64,000 bases of DNA from Rapana venosa (Eukaryota > Mollusca > Gastropoda > Neogastropoda > Muricidae): assembly GCA_028751875.1 (NCBI GenBank), contig CM054167.1, positions 16,931,662 through 16,995,661 of the forward strand, given 5' to 3'. Within the stretch, counting starts at the first letter, position 1. Each line of letters starts with the position of its first letter. Below, in pieces: positions 23,599-34,083 of the stretch. Made by a program: the position numbers and the translations under genes. The notes beneath the pieces are model-generated. The model saw nothing but the letters and a program-made list of their open reading frames with translations, searched no databases and was not told the DNA's origin.

Positions 23599-23893
23599 GG
23601 GACGGGATAGCTCAGTAGTCAGAGCTCTCGCTTTCTCCAAGCCAAGGTTAACATCATCGAGCATGATCACCGAGTGGATGGGTGACCATTTGCGTGGCTT
23701 GGCTTCAGCACAGTCCCCCTGTTCACCCAGCTGTAAATGGGTTCCTGACATCTCTAGGGTCAGGGAAGGTAAATCAGCGAGGGAGAGGAGATGGGCGCCG
23801 CCCTCAATATGCTGGTCACTGGAGAAGGGGATGTGTCTGTTGCCTTGATCCTCTACGACCACATAGGTTATCGGACACCTTTACCTTTACCTT
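23599..23893 (+). mobile_element. SINE-A copy, full length
   Basis: It starts GGGACGGGATAGCTCAGTAG (tRNA-like). The 5S-like block is damaged on its left side but keeps TGGATGGGTGACC. Body landmarks CAGCTGTAAATGGG, TAGGGTCAGGGAAGG and GCCGCCCTCAATATGCTGG are intact, and it ends in ACCTTTACCTTTACCTT. It lies only about 10 bases after the RTE 3' end. Confidence 0.9.
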
Positions 23894-23943
23894 CTAGATC
23901 GATGTAGGAGGTTGAATGTAGACACATTTGACATGTAACTTGT

Positions 23944-23975
<32 letters not shown>

Positions 23976-24354
23976 TTGGTGGTGGTGTTGTGCGTTCCCC
24001 AGCCTAACACTCTGAAAGTCACCCCGAGTATGCAATCTGACTCACTCATGTCATTTAGGAGTCACTGTGACATTGAAAGGACATACAGCCTGAACGATTT
24101 TATTTGCAGGTATGACTTATCAAGTACCTTGAGGCATAGGCAGCCTTGCTCCGACTTCAGATCATCTAAAGGAGAATTCTGGTTACTGTGTTATTAAGCT
24201 TAACATGGCTGAAGACAATATCAACATAACCTTTGACATAATAACATTTTTAACTTGTTCTTCGACACTTAGCTTACATCATTAACTGGCACAAACTTTT
24301 CCTTGTTAGTTGTTGCTGTTGTTGTTGTCATTGTTGTTGTTGTTGTTGTTCCTC

Positions 24355-24480
24355 GCCTAGAGCTCCGAGGTTCACTAATGGTGACATTTTTTTAATAATG
24401 CAACAGTCTCCAGCCCCCACCCCCACCACCACCACTGAGGTAGCGGCATTCTGACTTCGGGAAATGTGTCTAAATACGAT
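24355..24480 (-). mobile_element. SINE-D 3' fragment, minus strand
   Basis: AGCTCCGAGGTTCACTAATG at the left edge is the reverse complement of the terminal landmark of SINE-D. A GGCATTCTGACTTCGGG landmark follows. The middle is replaced by a C/A-rich simple stretch. Confidence 0.6.
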
Positions 24481-24482
24481 AC

Positions 24483-24775
24483 TTGTGCGTGTGCTGGGTG
24501 TTTGGTGTCATCCGCTCCTACCAGCACACAATGACCTACTGTTCCAAAAAGAGGAATTGGATTTTAACGTGTGTGTGCAAGGCGTTCTGCGTGCGTTGGC
24601 AAACGGGGCCTCGGTTTTTTAGTCTCATCCGTAGGACTTTGATATTCAGTTCGATTTTTTCCTCAAGCTGGGAAGAAAGGGCGAGGCTGGGAATCGAAAC
24701 CCAGAACCTCACGGCTTACTTGTTGGTAGGTAAAAGTCTTAACCATCCTGCCACCTTTCCTTCTTCAAGCTTCGT
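24483..24775 (-). mobile_element. SINE-B copy, minus strand, diverged
   Basis: It carries TCCGCTCCTACCAGCACACA, CCTCGGTTTTTTAGTCTCATCC, GGGAATCGAAACCC (B-box complement, decayed) and a right end CTTAACCATCCTGCCAC for the A-box region. It is one of the most diverged copies here. Confidence 0.75.
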
Positions 24776-24891
24776 TTTGAAAGTGGTGGGGTCACGGGTC
24801 AGAGTCATGGTGGTACCTGGTGGAGTCAACTTCATGATTTCTTTAAAACTCAATGTTAGACATGTTCGTAGATATGTAGGACAGCCATTAT

Positions 24892-25113
24892 TGTATTCCA
24901 TTTGAATGTATTTGCATAAGTTGAGATTTGCATCTATGTAATTATATGCATGATTGTATTCCGTTTGAATGTGCGTGCATAAGTTAAGATTTTGCATAGA
25001 TATGTATGAATAATTCTATTTTTTTGACTGCGCATACATAAGTTGAGATTTTGCAGGGACATATGCATAATTGTGTCCAATTTGAACATGCATGCATCAG
25101 TTGAGATTTGCAC
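24892..25113 (+). repeat. Diverged ~60-bp tandem repeat, 4 units
   Basis: Units start near 24893, 24955, 25013 and 25070. Each has a TTTGAATG-like stretch, CATAAGTTGAGATTTTGCA and a TATGCATAATT-like end. Only four diverged units, non-coding. Confidence 0.75.
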
Positions 25114-25201
25114 GTTAAAAGATTCCATAAACAGTGCCAGCAGTTGGTAGGTTGTTTCAAAGACGAACATACCCAGCATGTCCTGATATCTTGCCACGGG
25201 A

Positions 25202-25296
<95 letters not shown>
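25202..25296. repeat. TA then GA microsatellite
   Basis: (TA)n of about 60 bases followed by (GA)n. Confidence 0.96.
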
Positions 25297-25298
<2 letters not shown>

Positions 25299-25469
25299 TA
25301 CATCTCCAGGTTGTATGATCATTTAGATAAATGGTATGTAACAAAACACTCACACAAACCTTTCTCACCTTAAGATAAAGCTATTAGTAGCAAACGAACT
25401 AAGAAATAGCCTGCAAAAGAACATCCGCATACACAAATTATGTCAAACAATTAAGGCAAAACAAATGTA

Positions 25470-25516
25470 ACAGAGAGAGAGAGAGTGTGAGAGAGAGATA
25501 GTTGTGTAAAGGGTGT

Positions 25517-25602
<86 letters not shown>

Positions 25603-25612
25603 TATCTGTGTG
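25470..25612. repeat. GA and GT microsatellites
   Basis: Short (GA)n at 25470-25500 and an (GT)n tract at about 25517-25608. Confidence 0.96.
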
Positions 25613-25977
25613 TAACTCCCGCACAACCACAAGTATATAAGTTTGCATGAACACCATCATCAACAACAACAACGTCAAAAGTTCATAATTCACAAAGGTC
25701 TCTTAGTACAAATCCGTTCATATTTACACTTGCATCCAACCTCCAGTCTCTAATATAATATAATCAAATATAGTTTTTTTTAAGCTAGTTTTTTTCTGAA
25801 GCTGTGGATCTTAGCGACCTGGTTTCCTGAGAAGACATCAGGATTCTTATTGGATGATGAAGTGCGGTCTTATGCGTCTTTGTCAGCACCAATTTTTTGT
25901 GTGGTCTCAAATTTAATCAAGTCCTGTCTCCCATGGGGAGAATGTTTTGTTATAGTGCAGTGCCTCCCAGTTAGCAA

Positions 25978-26055
25978 ATGGATGGGGGCGGGGACGGGGG
26001 GGGGGGGGGGGGTGAGAGCGGAAGGTGTCGAGGTGGGGGGAGGGGGAAGGGGTAT
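25978..26055 (+). repeat. G-run rich segment
   Basis: It includes an unbroken run of about 18 Gs near 25995-26012 and further GGGG runs to 26052. This strand could form G-quadruplexes, though long G runs are also prone to sequencing error. Confidence 0.75.
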
Positions 26056-26410
26056 GATGGTAGTGGTAGCTTGGTGGATGGAGCATCTACAAGATGTGTT
26101 GGTAAAGGTCTGAGTTTGAATCTCACAAATGACGCTGTCGCTTGTGTTGAGGAAGAGTTCGGTGTTTGTTTGTTTTGTTTGCTATGTCGTCTTTTTTTTT
26201 GTTTGGTTTGGTCTGATTGTCTAAGCTTGCACAGATTCTGAATATGTTTATTGCAGCTATTTTGCATCAGGTAGTGTGTAAACGCACACATTATATTTGT
26301 GTGTACATGTTTACCTAATAGCCTACAAGAAGATACAAGGACATTTGCATGAAAAATAGACAGGGGGAGGCTTTTAACATACTGATAAGGACAGTTACAT
26401 AACGAAAAGA

Positions 26411-26535
26411 GTTAAAGAAGCGAGGGAGAAGAGACAGGCTCCACCCTCAATATGCTGGCCCCTGGAGAAGCTGAGGTCTCTGACACATCGCTCGCCAACA
26501 CCTACATAGGTTATGGGAACACCCTTTACCCCCCT
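26411..26535 (+). mobile_element. SINE-A 3' fragment
   Basis: Only the 3' half is present: GCGAGGGAGAAGAGA, CCACCCTCAATATGCTGGCC, GGTCTCTGAC, then CATAGGTTATGGGA and CCCTTTACC. The tRNA/5S head is absent. Confidence 0.8.
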
Positions 26536-26861
26536 TCCTCCCCCGTTTTATTAAAATGTATTTGCAAGACACTCTCCAATCTCTATCATTCCTCTAGAAT
26601 GATACAATCTTATCTAGACTGCATTTTTTGCTTTGTTTGTTTGTTTTGTTTGCATGTTTGCTTTGATTTTCTGAGCTCCGAGAGGAGATGAACATGTTTA
26701 TCTTAATTAAACCAGCTGTTTGGTGAGTGTGTGGCGCTGGTGTCTGCTGGATCGATTCATATTTTCTATAATTATTATTGGTTGTAAGTGTCTTGTTTCT
26801 ACAACAACCCACCCCCCACTTTTTATATTGTAATGACTGGTTAGAAGTTGAATTTTGTTAG

Positions 26862-26930
26862 GGGTGGGGGGGGGGGGGTGTTGTTGTTGTTGTTGTTGTT
26901 GCTGTTGTTGTTTTGGTTTTGGTTTTGATT
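26862..26930. repeat. G run and TTG trinucleotide tract
   Basis: A run of about 10 Gs followed by (TTG)n and TTTTGG steps. Confidence 0.85.
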
Positions 26931-27324
26931 TTGTTTTGTTGAGTTTAACTGCTTTTCTGTTTCTTTGTTTTTTAACTGGAAAGAATAGTGCACATTCCGA
27001 ACAGTGTCGTGACTTGGACTTCTCAATGCTCAGAAAGGTGTGCTAATTTATCAGTCACTAGTTTTAACACACACACCCCCCTCCCCGCCAAAAAAAGTTT
27101 AAAAAATGCTGAAATATTCGCAACTTGACGATGCAAAATCGTTGGGGAGGTAGATAAAATTAACTACAGTTCTTCATCACCCAGTTAATGTGCTCTTTGT
27201 TTTGCCATAATGTTTACTGTTTCCGCTGCCTCCGTTTATTGTTCTCCTCATAAACAAGTAGATGTCTTGCCTTGATTATAGGCGTGCGACCAGAGACAAC
27301 AAGAAATACAGACAGGTGCACATA

Positions 27325-27565
27325 CACGCTCGCGCACACACACACACACAACACACACACACATGTGCATACATATAATAATGCACAACACACACACATG
27401 TATACACTCACAATCACACACTCACAGACACACACAAAAACGCCCACGCACACACGAACGCACGCACACATACACGCACGCATACATACACACACACGCA
27501 TACACACGCACACACACGCACACACATGCACACACACACGCACACACACACACACACACAGATAC
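27325..27565. repeat. CA-rich microsatellite
   Basis: Interrupted (CA)n with CGCACA and CATACA steps. Confidence 0.95.
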
Positions 27566-27639
27566 ACACACCCTTCACATTAATATTTAAACATTTTGGA
27601 AAGCGCTGTTTTGCTGGTTCTGGTGCTAAAGGCTAGAAA

Positions 27640-27815
27640 AAAGACACACACACAGCGTTTGGCGTGTGTCAATGCCGTTGTACATCTCCGAAGTCGGAAT
27701 GCAGCTTCCGAAATGGTGTGTGGGGCAGGGAGGGGGGGGGGGTGCAGGGAGGTGGGAGGTGTCCATATACGCTTAAGTCTCACCATTGGTGAGCCTTGCA
27801 GTTCTATCCGATAAA
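27640..27815 (+). mobile_element. SINE-D 3' fragment
   Basis: Landmarks GAAGTCGGAATGCAGCTTCC and CTCACCATTGGTGAGCCT are shared with the full SINE-D at 31.5 kb (opposite strand). A G-rich expansion lies between them. Confidence 0.7.
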
Positions 27816-27897
27816 TGAACAGAAAATCTATTACCAACAAATGAACAACGATTACCAACAAAATAACAACGTTTGTACATGCCTTTCTTTATTTTGT

Positions 27898-28233
27898 TAT
27901 ATCGAGGATTATGGAATAAGCTCTTATGTATGTGCTTGTTTACACCCAGTCCCCGTGTGGTTGCGGTTTTTGTAAAGTCTGTCATTTGTTCCCACCGGCA
28001 CACAATGACCTACTCTTACGAAAAGTGGAACAGGATTTAACGTGTGCGCAAGATGTTCTGCGCGCGTTTGCACACGGGACCTCGGTTTATAGTCTCATCC
28101 GAAGGACTTTTGGGGAGAGTGGAGTCTGCACTGATGTTAACTCCAGAGGAAAATATCCCCTTGAACGGGAATCGAACCCGGGTCGTCAGATTGCGACCGC
28201 AATGTTCTAACCACTAGGCTATCTCGTCCCCGT
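27898..28233 (-). mobile_element. SINE-B copy, minus strand, well preserved
   Basis: One of the clearest copies. The left edge ATCGAGGATTATGGAATAAG is the complement of the 3' end. The centre has CACGGGACCTCGGTTTATAG and TCTCATCCGAAGGAC. GGGAATCGAACCCGG is an intact B-box complement (about 28168-28182), and TTCTAACCACTAGGCTATC is the A-box complement. The distance between boxes fits a tRNA-derived RNA polymerase III promoter. Confidence 0.9.
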
Positions 28234-28239
28234 CTCAAA

Positions 28240-28905
28240 CAAAGAGAGACTGATAAAAAAACAAAAATATAAACAACAATCCACAAACAAATAAATGAAT
28301 AAACAAACAAACAAAATACAAGGACTGTTTCAATGTTGATGAAGACACTTGTGTTATCAGCATGCTAAGATTTGTTCAGTGCATTGTGTAGTATGCAGAA
28401 TATACCCCCACAATTATAGCAACAGAAATACTGGTGCTCATGTGACACTACCCCTAAACAACAGATTTTCAGGTCGAATTCCGTTCAGATCCTGACATGC
28501 AGACGCGTGGAAGGTTTCCAGATTTGGTTCTCCTGAAGTCGAAAGTGCAAGGCTGGACTTTCTGGGACAACTGATGGACTTGATAATTATGGAAACGCAT
28601 TCTGCCTTGTCAATTTATACGTAGATCGGCCTTTAGTGTGACAACAATTTGTAGCTCACAACACACTGACGTGACACAGATTTCTAGTCCGTTTCTGAGT
28701 GTTAATATGACTCAGGAAAGAGTCGTAGAGTAAAATGAAAGGGCTACCCAAAACAACAAGGGACACAATCTTTAAACCATAGTAACATGCAATACAGATA
28801 ACTCTCAATTCAAGGTCAATTTAGGTAAGTTTAGCAAGCTCCCCTCGCCACAGGCCAGTACATTTGGCCTTACTTTTTGAATGCACATGGATGCAAAAAG
28901 TTATG
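28240..28905. other. Unassigned sequence
   Basis: Apart from an A/C-rich start with CAAA repeats, no TE landmark, RNA gene or credible frame is visible. Confidence 0.5.
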
Positions 28906-28908
28906 TTC

Positions 28909-29194
28909 AAAAGGTAAAGATGTTCCTAGAACCTATTCAGTCGTTGGTATCGAGGTATCAGATACCTCAGCTTCTCTCGGGGCTAGCATGTTGAGAGCAG
29001 CGCCCATCTCCTCTCCCTCGCTGCTTTACCTTTCCTGACCCTGAAGAGAGCGTGTGCCCTTATATGGTTGGGAGAACTGGGGAACTACAGAAGCCAAGGT
29101 GCGCAAACGGTCTCCAAGAGGTAACCACGCTCAACGCTGCTCAACCGTAGTTTGGGGAGAGCGAGTGATCTTACCACTGAGCTATCCACCCCCT
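28909..29194 (-). mobile_element. SINE-A copy, minus strand
   Basis: It runs from the complement of the 3' tail (AAAAGGTAAAG) through GCCCATCTCCTCTCCCTCGC and CCTGACCCTGAAGAG. The 5S-like block is visible as GGTAACCACGCTCAACGCTG, but the GGATGGGTGACC core is mutated. The tRNA-like end is CCACTGAGCTATCC. Confidence 0.87.
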
Positions 29195-29698
29195 ATCTTT
29201 TACCAGGTCACTCACAAAGAATGCTCTACATAAGTTATATGTTGGGATACTTTCCACATTATAAGAAGAAAACAACTCAATTTCAGAATTTGGAATCGTG
29301 CTTTTGTTGCTGTTGTTGTTTTATTTAAAACCTATTTTAAGGTGTGTTTTTTTCTTTTTTACATGAGATCTCTTTATATTTTATGAGAGTTCATTCCGCT
29401 TGCCTGTCAGTTGCAATTATCTTCAGAAATAGAGAAGGAACTTGAGCTGAAGCCAACAGCATCGTATTGTCTGCTTCCACGGTCTCTGTGCTCTCTCTGC
29501 CAGGTGAAGCAGTTGTTGACACGCTCCTCTGTCTGCCTGATCTCCATCACCTGTCGCGGCTGTCTCAGGGCAGACTGATGGACTTCCTGCTTGTGTCAGC
29601 CAGACCCTCGCTGATGGCTGTAGTGAGGCAATGACTTCAAGCTTCAACCGTATGTCACAAGTTAAAACGTAGGCTGATAATTTATATATGGCTGTGAA
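29195..29698. other. Unassigned sequence with a GC-rich island
   Basis: Mostly AT-rich, but 29450-29640 is GC-richer than its surroundings and holds a 74-codon minus-strand frame with a mixed, non-repetitive composition. No domain or splice structure is convincing, so it is not called as a gene. Confidence 0.4.
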
Positions 29699-29699
29699 A

Positions 29700-29865
29700 A
29701 GAAGCTAGTAGTAACAATAATGATAATGACATAAACAACAATCACAATGATAATAATAATGATAATGATGATAGGAATTTATGTAGCACTGAATCTTGTA
29801 AAGCAAACAAACCAAAAAAGCGCTTGCATTCAAACCATACACGCGCATTCGACAGTCCACAGAGT
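29700..29865 (+). mobile_element. Repeat H copy
   Basis: AAT/GAT-rich stretch, then AATTTATGTAGCACTGAATC, TTGTAAAGCAAACAAACC and AAGCGCTTGCATTCAA. The same order is seen at 58212-58330 and, reversed, at 13595-13710. Class is uncertain: it could be a SINE or part of a LINE end. Confidence 0.6.
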
Positions 29866-29944
29866 GAACAGACGTTAAATTGAAGACAACAACAACGAAA
29901 ACAACAGATAGGATTAAAAAATTATAAAGTCACACACATACACG

Positions 29945-29961
29945 CACCGAGAAGAGAGAGA

Positions 29962-29995
<34 letters not shown>

Positions 29996-30070
29996 AGGAG
30001 AGAGGAGAGAGAGAGAGACGAGAGAATCAGAGACAGAGAGAGCAGAAAGAGAGACAGAAGGAGAGAGACG
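29945..30070. repeat. GA-rich tract
   Basis: Interrupted (GA)n with GGAGA steps. Confidence 0.92.
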
Positions 30071-30382
30071 TAGAGAAGGTGGGAGTGCATTTGAACGTCT
30101 AAACAGCGTACATGAAAGAACAGAACAACAACGAGAAGTAGATGATATAATCTTGAGAGAACTGTCATAACAAGTATGTGTTAGTGTCTCTTTGTCAAGA
30201 CTTAAAGTACATCCGTTTCACATTAAACCAAGGAATCAGATGTACTTTAGATGATTGCCTAACTAAGAATTTTCAAAGTTTCTCAAGGACTGTGCCGTAC
30301 ATCCCTTTCACATTAACCAAGGAATCGACTGTAGAGAGATTGGCCAACTAAGGACAACCATGCACAGCTTTAGACATGACAG

Positions 30383-30415
<33 letters not shown>

Positions 30416-30610
30416 CGAAGAGAGAGAGCGGCAGAAAAATCATACTGAGTAGGAAGGCAGTCTTCATAAAACCACAGCCACAACCATCAACGTTCAAGGT
30501 TGTTTCCGTGTCCCTTAGAACAAAGCCAGGGATTTTGAAGAGCTACTACATACATCAAGTGACATTGATAGTGTTCGCAGTGAAGGGTATTTGTTTATTT
30601 AATTAATTAT

Positions 30611-30935
30611 TTTATTTCGAGGATAATGGAACAAGCACTTATGTTCTTTTTTACATCCAGTCCCCGTGTATCTGCGGTTTTGTAACCTTTGTCATCCGTT
30701 TCCACCGGCACACAATTGCCTACTCTTCCGAAAAGTTGAACGGGTTTTAATGTGTGGGTAAGATGGTCTGAGTGCGTTCGCACACGGAACTTCGATTTAT
30801 AGTCTCATTTGAAGGACTTTTAGGAGGAGGGAGTATGCGCCGATGTTAAATCCAGAGGGAACATTCTCTTGAACGAAACAGAACTCGGGTCAGCAGATCA
30901 CGAGCGCATATCGCTAACCACCAGGTTATCCCGTT
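30611..30935 (-). mobile_element. SINE-B in duplicated segment, copy 1
   Basis: Left edge TTTCGAGGATAATGGAACAAG, centre TTTATAGTCTCATTTGAAGG, right edge CTAACCACCAGGTTATCCCG. The B-box complement is decayed (GAAACAGAACTCGGGT). Confidence 0.85.
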
Positions 30936-31022
30936 GCTATCGTTATTGTTATTGCGCTAATGATGATCGAGGCGAGAGGATATTTGTTCTGTTCTTTTAG
31001 CTTTACCAGTTAATGTATCGAG

Positions 31023-31304
31023 GGGACGGGATAGCTCAGTGGTCGGAAGCAGCTCGCTTTCCCCTAGCTAAGGTTAAGGGCAGCATCGAGCGTGTTACCA
31101 CTTGAGATGGGTTGACGTTTGAGCAACATTGGCTTCCAACAGTCTCACAGTTTACCCCATTTGTCCCACACCAATGGGTACCTGCCTCTTTAGGGTCAGG
31201 GAAGGTAAAAAAGAAAGGGAGAGGCGATGGGTGTCGCCCTCAATATGCTGGCTCCTAGAGAAGTTAAGGTCTCTGACATAGGTTGTGGGACACCTTTGCC
31301 TTTA
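31023..31304 (+). mobile_element. SINE-A in duplicated segment, copy 1
   Basis: GGGGACGGGATAGCTCAGTG head, then a 5S-like block with small insertions (TTGAGATGGGTTGACG instead of TTGGATGGGTGACCG). Body and tail are intact. The same insertions are in the copy at 47.37 kb, which shows the two loci share a recent ancestor. Confidence 0.9.
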
Positions 31305-31477
31305 TAATGTACCAGCAGTATTGTTCCTTTATCTCCTATCCCAGCTTGTCAGCGTAACAGGGACATTTTATTTTCAAACAAAAATTACTCTCAAACTTGT
31401 CACAAGCAAGTGTTACAGTATTTATGGTAACTATGATATTATTCTACACACCGTGACATTTTTTCTGAAACTTTTTT

Positions 31478-31838
31478 TCTCGTTTCTCGGCAGAGCCGAG
31501 GTACACCGATGGTGAGATTTTCCGTAACCGACCTTGGTTGTGCACCATGAGGATGCCACATTCCGACATCGTGGGATGTATGCGGGTCGTTCGTGTTTTC
31601 TGTAACCCATCAAACGCTGACAAGATTTACATGACCTATAACCTGCATATTTGATCTTCTGCACGTGTTTATTCAAGAACGGTAATTAAGGAAGTGGCAG
31701 GTCTGACCTTGAAGTTGACCTGGGAGATCGTAACAATCCCCATCTTGAATTGACAAGACGCCGCCAAGAGTCAAACCCACAACTTTATGAGCACATGGGA
31801 TTGAAGTCGAACGGTCTTAACCACTCGGCTGTTACATC
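31478..31838 (-). mobile_element. SINE-D, tRNA-derived, near full length
   Basis: On the minus strand the head reads GTAACAGCCGAGTGGTTAAG (A box) with a B-box-like GTGGGTTTGACTC 40-45 bases later. The body has CGATCTCCCAGGTCAACTTC, CGTGCAGAAGATCAAATATG, GATGGGTTACAGAAAACACG and GTCGGAATGTGGCATCC. It ends TCTCACCATCGGTGTACCTC. At about 360 bp it is the longest SINE-D here and serves as the reference for fragments at 2.2, 24.4, 27.7, 39.3, 42.3 and 50.2 kb. Confidence 0.82.
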
Positions 31839-31844
31839 ACCAGC

Positions 31845-32650
31845 CGCCATGGCACAGGGGTTAGCGCCTTGGATTTTGGACTGGAAGGTCGCGGGTTCGA
31901 TTCCCATAAAAGTACTAGTGATTTTTCGGATTCCGACCGGCTCCTACCCAGAGTGAGTGTGCTGTGGGCTCAGTGGGAAGACTGGGACCACACAGTCGAG
32001 CTTTATCACTTTTAAGATTGCGATTTTGCGAAGGGATTGCTCAAATTACCTGACTCAACACTGCAGGGTTTGTATCTGTCGGGCCCGGTTGAAGCCGAGA
32101 TTATTATGATAGTAAGCGTAGAGTACAGCCCTGTCAAGTATCCAAAGCAATACACCTCCATCAGCAGCAGCATTACGTCATCCTCACTATCACGATCATC
32201 ATCAAAAATAAAGCCTCTGATTCGGTGGGTCCCAGTTGCTCTGGTCTCAATGGTGACGCAGATTCGGTTTCCCCCACACAATTCTTGCGGTGAGCTTTGA
32301 GTCAAAGCTTTGGGTTAGAGTTTATCGGGGGATGGTCTGTTTGGACGACGTTTGGTGGGTTGCCACCTCGGTGGGCAACACACTCAGTCCCTGGCTCCGC
32401 GACTGGAGCTAATACTGTCGTTAGTTAGGAGTCTTAGTAAAGGTGGTGTCCTCGTATGTTAGCTCATGAACAGCACCACTGGAACACCGCCAAACTGACC
32501 CAGCGCAGCAGCAGTGTAGGGCCCCTCTGGTTGGTGGCCCTACGACGGCCTGATATTGATAGGCTCCCTGAGGACTTCCGACCCTGGGGATGCGACATAA
32601 CGAAACTGGGTATGGCTGTTGCGGGGATATTGGAATAAGCGGAGTTGGAA
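31845..32650 (+). mobile_element. E-type repeat with tRNA-like head, copy 1
   Basis: The head has an A-box-like TGGCACAGGGGTTAGCGCC and a B box GGGTTCGATTCCC (about 31894-31906). A body of several hundred bases follows, with CTGTCGGGCCCGGTTGAAGC, CAGCCCTGTCAAGTATCC, GGGCCCCTCTGGTTGGTGGC and ATATTGATAGGCTCC. Head and body recur together, with an interruption, at 38.9-40.1 kb. About 800 bp is unusually long for a simple SINE, so this may be a SINE beside another repeat. No coding capacity. Confidence 0.65.
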
Positions 32651-33199
32651 CAGCAGGATGGGGGACTTCACAGAAGATGAGGCAGCAACAATCAAAACAA
32701 AATTTTAAAAACAAGCCTCGGCTATAACGTCCGCCACTCTAAAATTATAATACCCAACGCTTTTTCTTCGTTACAAAAGCAAATCCACTGAGATTTTAGG
32801 TTCGCTACAGCTACTCCTTGCTTGAGTAGCCACAGCGTTGGGAGCTTTTGGGCAGAGATTCGCCTGCTGCTTCTCCTTTCAGTTCAACACAGATGTCCTT
32901 TTTCCAAGATAAGAGTAAGGGGAGGGAGGGGGGTAATCTCTTTTTGTCCCAATCACAATATCTCAATGAAGAAGCAGACTGAAATAACAGGTAAGAAATA
33001 CGCTATTCATAAAAAAATAAGACAGAAACTTTTCTTCGTGGGGTTGCTAAGGACCTTTCTGTATAAAAATAGCATCATTACTGTCTAGAAACTGCTGGGA
33101 ATTCCGTCTTTTCTATCCCTCTTGTTCGTTTCTTTTGTCATCTGCTTAATGTATATTATGTTCTGCCTTCTTTGTGCATTCTCCTGCCCGTGGTTTCCC
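32651..33199. other. Unassigned part of the duplicated segment
   Basis: Present in both duplicate copies with few changes. The 88-codon forward frame at 32822-33088 is conserved simply because the copies are nearly identical. It has no recognised domain. Confidence 0.5.
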
Positions 33200-33212
33200 A
33201 ACAGGCTTACAG

Positions 33213-33360
33213 TAGAACAATGCTGTCCATCACTAACGTGGGGTGCACTGTCCGTGACTTGTCGTGCGCTTAACGGATGCGCAACGCATTTTCGCTCATA
33301 TTATTACAGACAACAGCAGTTGCTGTCTGAGCGTTCGACGACGAAGAAAAGAAGAGAATT
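33213..33360 (+). mobile_element. Repeat G copy, plus strand
   Basis: GCGCTTAACGGATGCGCAAC, TTTCGCTCATATTATTACAG, GCTGTCTGAGCGTTCGACG, then a GAAG-rich tail, mirroring the minus-strand copy at 18725-18870. Confidence 0.65.
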
Positions 33361-33434
33361 AAGCTGTATATTATTTAATGTTTTTTTAAAAAAAAGTGTT
33401 TGCATCCTCGGAAAACGGATCCAATGAGGGCTTA

Positions 33435-33805
33435 ATATTGATGTCATTATTATTCAGTTAGCATTGGTGACTATTATCTCCACAGAAGTGATGTCTTTGT
33501 TATGTCCTTAACATTGATGTCAGTGTTGTTTCGTTAGTATTGATGCCATTATTATTTCGATTGTATTAGTGTCGTTATGATTTCGTTAGCATTGATTTCG
33601 TTATTGTGTCGTCAGCATTAATGTTATTATAAATTTGTTCGCATCGGTTGCCATTATTTCGTCAGCATGAATGGATTCCATTTTCATGTTCTTAGCATTG
33701 CTGTCACTGTAATGTCGTTAGAATTGATGTCGCTTTTTCCATAGCATTGATGTCGTTTTTTCCATAGCATTGATGTTGCTATCATTTCGTCAGCACCGGT
33801 CCCTA
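33435..33805 (+). repeat. Degenerate minisatellite, ~25-30 bp unit
   Basis: About 13 diverged units around AGCATTGATGTCGTTATT and TTTCGTTAGC. Stops in all frames, non-coding. Confidence 0.82.
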
Positions 33806-33820
33806 CTGAACGACATCTCA

Positions 33821-33850
33821 GTTGTAATAGAGAACACCGCTTTGCGCGGT
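33821..33850. other. Short imperfect hairpin
   Basis: GAGAACACCGC is followed, after a short loop, by its complement with one bulged base (to GGTTGTTCTC). No transcript context is visible, so a role is not claimed. Confidence 0.4.
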
Positions 33851-33913
33851 TGTTCTCAATAGGTGTTGGGCGTTCTTGGGTCGAAGCTCATTGTAGGCTT
33901 CGGCGAACGTTAT

Positions 33914-34052
33914 TGGTGGATCGGTGGTCTAGAGCTAACGCGCCTGCCTAAAAAGCGAAAAGTCCGGGTCGAAGTGTGCGGTGGTTCGAATCCCGTTTAG
34001 ACACGAAACGTTTCCCCCATCCATTAGACCATGAGTGGTCGTCTAGGCGCTA

Positions 34053-34083
<31 letters not shown>

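Larger units (their letters stand above)
30382..33199. repeat. 2.8-kb duplicated segment, copy 1
   Basis: Nearly collinear and highly similar to about 46722-49541, same orientation. The left border lies in a GA microsatellite. The right border follows GTGCATTCTCCT. The segment carries SINE-B (-), SINE-A (+), SINE-D (-), an E-type repeat (+) and 550 bases of otherwise unassigned DNA. Differences from copy 2 are mainly one- and two-base gaps. Confidence 0.93.

Noticed and set aside
25140..25180. GACGAACATACCCAGCATG as a SINE-D scrap
   Set aside because: Only about 20 bases resemble the SINE-D body, with no collinear flanks.
28140..28233. Possible tRNA gene on the minus strand (A and B boxes intact)
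   Set aside because: It is the head of a SINE-B. It lacks a paired acceptor stem and continues into the SINE body seen at other loci. The heads at 280, 31845, 33914, 38899 and 50187 were rejected for the same reason.
29423..29647. 74-codon minus-strand frame in a GC-richer patch
   Set aside because: Mixed composition, but no domain, splice pattern or conserved copy. Evidence is too thin for a gene call.
32822..33088. 88-codon frame conserved between the two duplicated segments
   Set aside because: Conservation is explained by near-identity of the whole segment, and there is no domain.
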